Below are positions 25,701 to 35,700 of a DNA stretch of 64,000 nucleotides, one piece after another (within the stretch, counting starts at the first letter, position 1; each line of letters opens with the position of its first letter). Position numbers and translations under genes: made by a program. The stretch comes from Pomacea canaliculata (lineage: Eukaryota; Mollusca; Gastropoda; Architaenioglossa; Ampullariidae): assembly GCF_003073045.1 (NCBI RefSeq), contig NC_037601.1, positions 7,613,807-7,677,806 on the forward strand, given 5' to 3'. The notes under the pieces are model-generated. The model was not told where the DNA came from, searched no databases, and was given only the letters and a program-made list of their open reading frames with translations.

Positions 25701-28700
25701 GTTTGGAAAAAAATGGGTCTTAAGTTTAGACTTAAAAGTGGTAAAAGAATCAGAGTGATGAAGGATGATGGGTGATCTGTTCCAAGTTGATGGGGCTTAC
25801 TTGAAGAAAGACTTCTGTCCATGTCTTTGTCTTAGTAAGGGAGACTCAAAAAATCTTGGTGTCAGAAGATGAGCAAAGAAGTCGTGCAGGTTTACATAAT
25901 TTGAAAAACAAACAACAGGTACACACCAGCTAAGATAGAGACACACACAGACTATACAATATTTCTTTCAGAGAAACCATCCTTTTAATAAACCAATCAA
26001 CACTTGAGGACAGTATCACGCCTAGTTAAAGTAGACAATGAAGGTAGCTACCACTTTGAAATCACCTATATATAGTGTTTAAAACTTCAGGATATAAGCA
26101 TTAAGAATCCCTTTGAGTAAAAATCTTTTATGCGATTATGGTAGTATGGGACATAGCATGTAAGTAGGATGGAAGATAGCATGCACATAGGGAGGGTGGA
26201 GGCTGGCGATGGGTGGTGGTGGTCGCTGGCCGGGTGACGACCCCGTAACCGAAGGAGAGCGGGAGGGGGTCGACTAGCGACAGGATGAAGGTGCGCGGGA
26301 TGTTTGAGGGGAGTGGAGCGTGAAGAGGGCAGTGGTCAGTAAGTGAGGAGACAGTGCAGAGGTGGGAGCACATTCCACAGACAGCGCTAGTGTGTTGTGT
26401 AGAGTTTCGCCATTGCCAGAACCATCGACTGGCGTTGGAGTAAAGCGATCGAGAACCCACGAGTGTTGTGTTTTGTTGTTGCGGAGAGATTGGGGGAAGA
26501 ACCGCATCTCACCGTTACACGATCAAACTGCTTGAGACGCTTTTATTAAACTATTTGATCACAGTCACACGTTTACAAATTTCTACCTAGCTAAAGATAT
26601 GACAAAGTATAACAATGCTTACAACTTTCGCCCGATCATGGGGCGTGTCGTCAGAAGTTGTCCATCAAGGTAAACATTGATCCACAATGGATGAGGACTC
26701 AGTCGATGAATGGATATTTGAAAAGGTACCACTGGGTAATTCTGTGAAGAAATGTCTGGGTTAGAATATTTTTGTTCAGTGCCATTTATGTAATAGATTG
26801 TAATAGTATTAAGACTGCATTTCTTCTCAAATTTAATATAAGGGGGCCAACAGAAGAGGGTACATTTGGCCTACGTCACAGTAACTTTTTGGCATGCTAT
26901 GGAAATGATTGTGATGATGTTTGTACTTCAGAAGTCCCTTAAAGTTTCCTATCAAATTTGGTTTTATTTCTTCACTTTGTGGATAATAGTCTTCTGCTCT
27001 TGTAAAAATATTAAGTGCATGGAAACTCTTGTAGTATGTTTTAAGAAGAAAGCAAGTTCATTGACTAGTGTGCTACCCGTTGAAGGATTTATTTTGGATG
27101 AAGTTAGACGAGACTATTTATTCTTACCATTTAAGAGGTATTTTTTAAGTTTCTCTATGATCACTTATGAGAGCATCTGTGATTTGTGTGGTATTTAGAT
27201 GACTTTGCAAAAAAAGTTCATAAATGTTTGACCAAGGGTATAGGGTACAATCTCATTGAACAGAGGGGAGTGGAGCTAAACAGTGTGGAGCTGTGTGCTG
27301 CTAATGAACTACCATTAATGAAGTGGGCAGTAAGAATATATATATATTTTTTTTCATTGTTTAAAATAAGCCCAGGCCTTGTAAGTAAAGTAAGGTAAAT
27401 GTTGTCCTCAAGTCTTTTAATTCGAACATATATAAAACGTGGGTGATGAAGCAAGCCACCAGTGAAAGGCGAAATGGAATCCAGTGGACTCTGTGGAGCC
27501 AACTAGACGACCTTGACTTTGCAGACGATCTCGCACTCCTGTCCCACAGCCACCGACAGATGCAAGACAAGTCATCAGAGATCCAGTCAGCCTCAGCAAA
27601 AGTGGGGCTACACATCCATAAGGGCAAGACCAAGATCCTGAAGGTCAACACTGACTGTGAAGAGCCAATCAGGTTGGATGGGGAGCCGCTAGAAGAAGTC
27701 GACACCTTTACCTACCTCGGGAGTGTGGTGGACAAACAGGGAGGGACAGACGCGGATGTAAAGACGAGGATTAAAAAGGCAAGAGGCGCATTCATACAGC
27801 TTAGAAGGGTCTGGAACTCCGGGAGCATCGGCTACACGACAAAGATCTGTCTCTTCAACTCCAACGTCAAGTCAGTCCTACTATACGGAGCAGAGACGTG
27901 GAGGACGACCAAGGGCACAATGAAGAAGATCCAAACTTTTGTGAACCAGTGCATGCGCAGAATCCTCAGAATTCACTGGCCAGAGAAAATACGCAATACT
28001 GACCTGTGGCAGAAAACAAAACAGCAGCCTATGGAGGAAGAAATCCTGCGGAGACGATGGGGCTGGCTAGGGCACACCCTACGGAAACCAGCATCCAACG
28101 TCACGAGACAGTCGCTGACATGGAACCCTCAGGGAAAGAGAAAGCGAGGAAGGCCGAGAAACACCTGGAGACGGGACCTCGCCGCCGACACCAAGCTCAC
28201 CGGACTCGGATGGGGGCAGCTGGTGACGGTAGCCCAGGACAGGAGGCGCTGGAGGACTGTAGTCGATGGCCTATGCACCAGGAGGGGCGAAGGGCAAAAC
28301 TGATATATAGAACGGAGACCAGAACTGATAAGAGCAAAGTGATGATCATTGACAACAGAAAAGCAGAGACCTACATTAACAGGTTATGGCTCAAAAAGGT
28401 AAGCAGCTTTTAGTACTTGGAAGCCACCCAATCCAAGGGTTGCAACAGCAACAGCAGCAATAGTTAGGCTGGACAGAATCTGGCACTATGGATGCAAAAT
28501 GTGATTCTGCTTGCTGATATGGAGAGGAGAATCCAAGCATGTAATTGGGCATGACACCTGTCAAAGACTGTTCTTCATGGTACCTTGGAGGCTGATCAGT
28601 ACTGTGTTGGCCAGAGGAAAAACTGGCTTGCAAACATCAAAGACTAGTCATCAGCATCACCCAAAACAGCTGTGAGTGGCGGGCCTATTCATGCGCAGCC

Positions 28701-29570
28701 TCATACCCTACAGACAGGTACCTGTCAAGGGATGAATGGCTGACTGATGAGCTTTGTAGGTGTTAGAGACTGTCTTGGTGCTGGACTGCTGGTTGAATGG
28801 AATGTCAAGTGCTGGCACCTACCCCTCTTAATCTAATTTGTTCCTGCATTTTTTGCAGTCATTACAATTTTTTTTAAGGACAGGAAAACAGAATGAACAT
28901 ACTAAGCACAATGACATTGATTTGCATGTCCTTCGTATTGCACGCCATCGTGTATATATTTTAATGTGCTCTACAAACTTAAAACAGTTTCTGTATGTAA
29001 TGGTAACGCAGAGATACAGGTGTCAGTGGAGTAGAATTGCACCTTTGCAAGTACTGGAACATCAGAAGAAATACAAAATGCTGTCAGTATTTTTCAAATA
29101 ACTTAGGCTAAATGCATCAAATATGACAACTCACCTTGTAACCTAGGATTTCACTCGGTTTTACAAAAGAAATGCAAATACCTGTCCGTCCTCTTCAAGA
29201 AGATAAGAGTTAGGACCATGCAAATCCACTTCTGTGTACAAATCGTTTTTTATTCTATACTCGGGAAGTTTCTTGGAAGCAATCACCACTCCAAATCCAA
29301 CAAACTTTCCCTCTGGCATCTCCAGCAAGAAAGAAAGAAAGATATACGTTATAGGAATATTACTACACTTTGCTGTTTTAGGACTTTCTTTTACCTTATT
29401 GAAAATTTGTTTAAAATAAATTAAATGTTCCAAAGAGATACAACACTTTGATCGGAATGATTTGTCTTGTCATTTCTGTGTCTGTTTTACACTGAGTTAA
29501 AGGAAAGAGCATCAGTAAATAATAGCATTATACCTTTGACAGCTTCAGAATCGAAATGACTTTTCGGCAT
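22737..29570 (-). CDS. unrecognised 365-aa protein with C-terminal SIM-like cluster
   Basis: Five coding exons on the minus strand, in order: 29570-29534, 29312-29182, 24973-24827, 24225-24048 and 23341-22737. All borders are GT-AG and every phase matches (1098 nt, 365 aa). I do not recognise the N-terminal 200 residues (for example FVGFGVVIASKKLPEYRIKN and YAGTISVVCTTAIEKGLKRM); they look like one folded domain. The C-terminus is acidic and probably disordered. It holds two copies of NIKRR[EA]S 25 residues apart (basophilic-kinase-like RRxS), two SUMO-acceptor-like sites (VKGE about 229, IKSE about 278), and hydrophobic-acidic runs SIIIIGDSDEED (about 311-322), SVVYMGDDE (about 332-340) and FSIVELEES (about 350-358) that resemble SUMO-interacting motifs. 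A nuclear, SUMO-linked role is an inference from these motifs alone. The start codon lies 221 bp from the DIS3 start on the other strand. Confidence 0.75.
23455..23722 (+). mobile_element. decayed CR1/L2-type LINE, ORF2 3' end
   Basis: On the + strand one frame reads APPHLSELLLSY and then AAFGLFPVSYIR. A shift to the next frame at about 23660 gives TVSAFEAFKFGLKTHLFKKYL before a stop. This is the usual C-terminal tail of CR1/L2-clade ORF2 (PPYLSELL...PSRSLRS...FKSGLKTHLF). At least one frameshift and a shortened middle show it is dead. It lies in the last intron of the minus-strand unknown gene, antisense to it. Confidence 0.75.
24466..24479. repeat. poly-C run (C14)
   Basis: Fourteen consecutive C on the + strand within an intron; a likely length-variable site. 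Confidence 0.9.
25507..25870 (+). repeat. interspersed repeat, long copy of the family also at 14.34 kb
   Basis: It begins AATATTTATTAAGTGCTTTTCC and continues 'CAGAACGATTTACAAAA', in the same arrangement as the 14.34-kb copy. It then carries a block 'GGGTCTTAAGTTTAGACTTA' and 'GATCTGTTCCAAGTTGATGG', similar in style to the repeats at 12.2 and 40.35 kb. It is non-coding and lies within a 4.2-kb intron of the unknown gene. Confidence 0.4.
26160..26525. other. GC-rich island inside an AT-rich intron
   Basis: About 360 bp are strongly G+C-rich, with purine-rich + strand text, CpGs, and abrupt borders in the large intron of the unknown gene. Overlapping frames are open on the minus strand (26128-26460 and 26274-26507), but their products are low complexity. 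A foreign insertion (mobile element) or a CpG island is possible. Confidence 0.4.
27434..28303 (+). mobile_element. 5'-truncated non-LTR retrotransposon, uninterrupted RT C-terminal frame
   Basis: A single open frame of about 290 codons ends at TGA 28301-28303. It starts in the middle of a reverse transcriptase domain: WVMKQATSERRNGIQWTL, then the catalytic palm motif LDFADDLALLSH, then GLHIHKGKTKIL, TFTYLGSVVDKQGG, SVLLYGAETWR, RRRWGWLGHTLRK and GKRKRGRPRNTWRRDL. These are typical of RT-type LINE ORFs common in invertebrates. The 5' truncation is as expected from target-primed reverse transcription. There are no internal stops, so the copy is fairly young. It sits antisense in the intron of the unknown gene. 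Confidence 0.93.
28306..28760 (+). mobile_element. second, decayed RT fragment of a different LINE family
   Basis: Immediately after the previous element, in the same orientation, broken frames read SKVMIIDNRKAE, then VSSF and YLEATQSKG. A frame change gives VATATAAIVRLDRIW, then LLADMERRIQA and LSKTVLHGTLEA, and finally NWLANIKD. This is the order of the C-terminal half of another well-known invertebrate RT family (YLGATLSK - ATATAAM.RLDRIW - LLAD.ERRIQA - KT.LQGTLEGG - W.DNIKEW). Several stops and internal deletions make it a fossil. Confidence 0.8.
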
Positions 29571-29791
29571 ACGTTTTTGGACCGTTATGGCGGCACTATT
29601 CAAAGTCCTTCAGCTGCGTAGCTTCCCTTGCCTATTTAAACCCAGAGTAACTCCCCTTCCTCGAGGAAACGTGCGTCTGAGCAACGGGAAAACGCATATT
29701 CTCATTGTTTTGCTACTTTTTGCTATTATTTTCCCTCTCAACAGTTTAGGGAACATACGAATCTATTCTTCTAAACAGTGTTAACCAAGAA
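29571..29791. promoter_or_regulatory. bidirectional promoter between unknown gene and DIS3
   Basis: Only 221 bp separate the two divergent start codons. The stretch contains GTTATGGCGGCAC at about 29585, which matches the YY1 core ATGGCGGC often found at housekeeping-gene starts, and a TATTTAAA near 29633. A 65-codon + strand frame starting at that ATG (29587-29784) ends 7 bases before the DIS3 ATG. Transcription start sites cannot be placed from sequence. Confidence 0.65.
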
Positions 29792-32700
29792 ATGTTGACA
29801 TCAAAAATCTTTGTTAAGAAGACAAAGAGAGGAGGGGTGATGAAGGTGGTGCGAGAGCACTACCTCAGAGATGATATAACCTGCGGCTCGAAACTGTGTT
29901 GTATTTGCGAACATACGACATCAAAACAGCCGTTGGAAGAATCACCATTTAGCCGCAGCAGTCTGTGCCCTCGTGCTCATTATCTTTTGCCCGACACTAA
30001 TGTTGTTCTTCACCAGGTAAACTTAATACCTATTTTCACAATAGTTGTAGTACTGTTTATTGTACTGTCCTTAATGATTAAGTTATTCATTTGTGGGTAC
30101 TAACTAGATAGCTCCTGCGGTGCTTCTAACAGTGATAGATCAGTAATCAGTCCTCCCCACCAAATAGGTTTAGGAGAATGGTGGGGAAAGAATCATAAAG
30201 TCCTCATTTTATTCACCCCCACCAACGACTCCCTCACTGTAAGTGGGAAAAGATAAATGGTTTTATTGCTTAGTGAATTATAAGGGGCTCTTTAATTATA
30301 CCAAAGACAATCCGTATGGAAAGGATGGGGGGGGGGGGAAGTCTGTCTCCTTCCACCTGTTACCGTCTTATGTGTAAAGAAAATTAAATACGGCAATAAG
30401 TGTTTCTTTTTGACAACTGAGTTGCAGTGGAAATGAGACGGAAAAAAAAACCCCCATTAGGTTTCCATTTGTTAATGCAAGTAGATTTGGTTTTTAAAGC
30501 GTTTTTGCTATATTAACTTCTTGTAAATTACATCTCTCTTTTTGTTTGTGTCTGATGTAAATTCTGAGATAAAGGGATTTTTTTTTTTTACAGTAGTACA
30601 TGGCCTGACTGCTTATTTTATATTTTCAGATTGATGTCATCGAAGATCCAGTGGTCACAAATGTAATTATACTTCAGACTGTTTTGGATGAGGTGAATAC
30701 TGAATTTTGAAAAGCATTATTGGTTTTAGTAGATAACAAGAACTAAATATAAGGTTGATCTGAGTTTGTCTGGTCTCTCCCTTGTATATTTAACTAATGA
30801 ATAGAACAAAAATATTTTCTGTTTAAAATATAAACATCTTTTCAAAGCATACTTAAAAACTACCAGTAAACGTTGTTAACAGATGGCTTTGATGCTCAAG
30901 GAACCAATTTATGTATTGGTTTTTTTTTTCATTAGGACACTTTAAGTTCTTAGCATTTTGTTTAATAATAATTTCCAGAGTACAACAATCTATGACTTAA
31001 TAATTTCATTTATTATATTTTTAAATTTCTTCAGATTCTAAAGAGAAAACTTGACTTTCATTATATAATATCAGTTGTTTGAGTGTAAATATGTAAATAT
31101 ACTTTCAGGTCAGGCATAGAAGTATTCCAGCTTATAAGAGGCTGAAAGATATGCTGGCAAACCCAGACAAACATTTCTACACTTTCTGCAATGAGTTCAA
31201 CAAGTGAGTTAATAATTTTTGTAACCCTTACCCTAACCCCGATATGTCTGTTTGCTATGTGCTGACCCACACCAAAATCTGGCTAGTCAAAGGTGCTTTG
31301 CGTTTCTACTTTGAAATTCTATTTTCAGTAGGGTCCAGATACTTTCATTTTGAATGCTGGCAAATTAATGTGACTATTGTATTTGTTCAGATATTTGCTA
31401 CATTTCCTGTCTCATATTTGAAAGTTGTTTTCCTTCTATTGTTGGATATGATAGTGTGAAGCATTTAAGAGCATGAGGATTTTTTTTTTACTTGCATAGT
31501 TAAGACATATAATGTAAAAACAAATCTTTGATTACATAGTGTAGTACAGTTTTAATAATATAGATTGCATAAAGTACAAATCACATTGTAAATTTTTTGT
31601 AGCACCTTAATGTTTTTTTGACATGTCAAGACAACTGTAATCTTATGCATAGGGTCAGGTGATGTATTCAAGCATAATATAAATGTCTATTGCTTATGCA
31701 TGGTATGATTAAAAGTGCAAAAGATAGATGGAATGTAAAACTCACCTGTAATCAAATTATCCTGTTTTTAGTGAATAAAACATCTTCATCAGATTATTCT
31801 GTCAACATGAAGTGTGTGTGATTAGTAATAGTCAGATGAAGCAGATACAAATGTGAAAGCAGGTTGTATATTAAGTACATGAAGACATTGAAACTGTTTG
31901 TATAGTAAAAAATGAAATGTTGATAATTTGGATTTTTGGTTGCTTTGTTTTATTGTCAGCATTCAATTAAAAACTAATGCATATGTTGTAACAATTGTGG
32001 CTGTGACAGAAACACTTATATTGAACGAGAACCAGGTGAATCTGTCAACAATCGCAATGATCGGGCCATACGTCAAGCAGCAAATTGGTACAGCCAACAT
32101 ATCAAGAGTGTGAACATTGTTCTCATCACTGATGATAATGAAAACCGCAGCAAGGCAACCAAAATGGGGCTGGAGGCTTATACAGGTAAACTATGTCAAT
32201 CAATACATTCCTAGGGGAGGTAGAAGGAGTTTGTGTCGGATGGAATTTCTTTTTTGACATTCAAAGCTTTTTAGTATAGGTTTTTTTTTCTTGTTTTGTT
32301 TTGGTTTTATGCGGAAGTTGCTAAATTACAAATACTTATACAGCAGCATTCTTATTGTTCTATTCGCACTTCTGCATTTTTCAATTTAATTTTCTTTGAT
32401 TCACTGTGTGTTTCTTTATTGGTTATTTTGTTTTAATTTAATTGTCTTAGCTCATTTTTTCACATTATGTCCTTATCACCCTTTCCCCTCATTTGTTTAG
32501 GCTTTCTTTGAGCTGAGCAAGTTTGTGTTTGTTTTAGTTCATGAATACATCAAGAGTCTGAAAGATGCTGGTTCCCTTCTTGACCGTCTAGCCAATCCTT
32601 TGTCCAGAATTGTAAGTGCAAGATTGTGTTTAGAGTATTTTTGCTCAGCATACACCATATGAGAGTATGTGGATGATCTGGATGCAGGGAAAGATATAAA

Positions 32701-35700
32701 AGTGGAGAATGCATTTATTGAAATATGCTGTTGTCATCTTGTGTCTTTTATATGTCATATATGTGTATATATATTAACACATTTGTTGATGCATGTTTCA
32801 TGCCACACAATCTTTTTTAATTACAGACAATTCAAGGGGGCAAAGTACTTTTTCCAGAACACTTGCCTCTCTCTGAAATACAGCGAGGAATACGCTCAGG
32901 AAAGTACTTACAGGGCACCTTCTTTGCCAGTCGAGAAAATTATCTGGAGGCAAACATCTCAGTAGAAAATCGAGACAGCATGGTACAGAAAAATTTACTG
33001 CTTGTAATTGTTTCTTGAGGCTAGCATGATTATTTGTTGGATTACCCAGGGTTGTTCATGGAAGTATTTCAAGCGTAATTTGACATGGTCTTTTGCAGCA
33101 CTGTCTTTTGTGCATGGTTACTCTTCACCTAAATTTGTTATATTTACAACCTGGTGAATTTTCTTATGAAAATTTAATAAACAATCTAGAATAATAAAAT
33201 GTATTTTTAATTAGTGTATGATATGATTTATCTGGCTGTCCACAAAAATGTTTGATGTTGCAAAGTGATGAAGACAGTAAAAGAAACTAAAAATTTAATG
33301 GTGTGGAAAAATTGTGTATTTCTTGTCTTACAGATAAATATTTGAGAAATAAATTACTATATAAACAAGTTTTCAAGTTTCCTAAATGGACCACTTTTTA
33401 AAGGGGTTGGGGGACTTTAAAATGTCTAAAATGGCAATAACCTAAAAGTCTTGTATAATACTGACATCTCTGATCTAATAAAGCCTTCATACCTCAAATG
33501 CTTTAAAAAAAATCTTGTCACCAGGTATTTATTCAAGGGATGATTAACCTGAACCGCTCGGTGGATGGTGATATAGTTGCCATAGAGATGTTACCAGAAG
33601 AGAAATGGAGCTGTCCTTCATCGCTCGTTCTTGTGGACAGAGAAGAGCAGCAAACAGAAGAAGATGACATAGATGATAGTGTGAGAAGAGAGGATATCTT
33701 GTTTTAATTTTATTTTATCTTGCTTTTTGTGTTATTCTTCTCTTCTGGTTGGCATTTTAATGTACTTAGAGTTGATTTTTCTCCCACTTTTTAAATATAT
33801 TAATTTTTCTTAGATGCATACTGTAGTGGCTAGAATCCTCCAAGGTGTATGTGTGTTTGCAGGAACGGGAAGTGAAAAATCTAGTTCCAAAGGAACTTCG
33901 TCAACCAACTGGCAGAGTGATTGGCATCATCAAGCGCAACTGGCGTCAGTATTGTGGTGTCCTTCAACCTTCTCTTCTCAAAGAGGTCTAAACCTACTTT
34001 TTTTCCCTTATACTGTTTTTATATTACCTCAATCTTGTTAGATTTAAAGCATTAAAATGAGATTATTCTTTTCTTGTGAACTACTATGTCTAACTAATGT
34101 TCTTAAATTAGTTTGATGGTAGAAATAATTTTAAGAATTGAAACGATATGTATACATTTTTGTTTGCACGGATATTTTAAGATGGTATGTGGTATAAAAC
34201 TGTAGGATTTTGTCTTCTTCTTCTTGCGTAGAGCACACGCCATCTCTTTGTGCCAGCTGAGAAGAAGATCGCGAAGATCCGTATAGAAACTCGTCAGGCA
34301 GAAGGTCTCAGCAACAAACGCATCATTGTAGCCATTGACAGCTGGCCTCGTACTTCCAGATATCCTCTGGTTAGTTTCTTATTATTCTTTCTGCAGGGCA
34401 TTTCAGCCTATTGTGAAAAAAGGAGAGCTATATTATAAAATGACAAAATTCCTCAAAGTTGTCACTTGTGGCATTTAAAGTTTTTTTTCCTACCGCTAGA
34501 TGTTTCTCCAAAGTGTCCATTCAATAATTCTGGCTGAAATAGTAACAATTAATAAAAGATTTAGCTGTGTACTGCTCTTTCTTTAGTTCCAATTTTTCAT
34601 GAGAAAGTGAGGGCAATAAACAGTAAAAAGTTTTATGAAATGTTTTAATTTTCCTTCTATGCAATGATTGTTAACACCTTCCGTGCTATGATAGATTTAG
34701 CACCTTGCTATTCTCCTCTACTCGATAGATTTGTGCACACACACAAAAAAAAAAAAAAAAAAGTAGTGAAAGTGGATGTCATGAGAAGTTTGGTCAACTA
34801 TACAAGGGTGTTCGCACCCTCCATTTCCTCCCCACTTCCCCTCACATAGTTGATTGGCTGGTTTAGTAGGAAAGTGCTTCCACCTTGAGGTGATCTTGCA
34901 CTATTGGGGAAAGGGAGGGGGAGGAAACCAGAGTACCTAGAGAAATCCTTCAATGCCTAGCTCTGTGAATGGGTGTTCTTTTGCACACACTCACCATAGT
35001 CAAAGAAGAGTGGACCGAACCAAAAATTAATAGGCTGGCAAATTTACCTTTAGATGTCATATTAAAACTGCTGGTGGAAACTGGTATTATGGAAGGAAGA
35101 TGTCATTTTAATAATTAAACAAAAAATTGGAATAACTGATTAATTTAATCTTCATCTTTAATTTCTTTGAGATTTCAATAGTGGATGCCTTGCTGGTTGG
35201 AATTCCTCCTTTGTTAGGCTGAACCTTTACAAGCCCTATAAAGCTAGCTAGCTATCAACTGCACTGAAATAAAATATGAAAGCATTGTTTTTTCAGGGTC
35301 ACTTTGTCCGTGAACTTGGCATGGTGGGGATAAAGAGACTGAGAATGAAGTCCTGTTATTGGAGCATGACATTCCTCACAGCAGTTTCTCCCAGGCTGTC
35401 CTCAGTTGCTTGCCTCAGGTGCCCTGGGGCATTAACGATGAGGTGAGCACAATACCCTCTTTCTGGTCTCATTCATCATGGATTGGTGCAACTTTAATGA
35501 TACAGTATTCAAATGTGTCTGCTTTAAGCAAATATAATGCGTTAATTACACCTTGTAAAGAATGAATGTTGTTGCTAATTTCATGCTTAAATATGTGCAT
35601 TTTTTGTGCACATTCACCATGTTTATTCACTATTTTTTTACTTAAAAAATTCTGTACAAGAGATAATTTTACTTCATTGATTGATTACTTGTTTAACATG

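Noticed and set aside
28006..28413. Second + strand frame overlapping the retrotransposon
   Set aside because: It is a shadow frame of the RT open frame and shows no motif of its own.
29534..29570. BORA as the head-to-head partner of DIS3, as in vertebrates
   Set aside because: In vertebrates DIS3 lies next to BORA, but the minus-strand protein here does not resemble BORA, so the name was not transferred.
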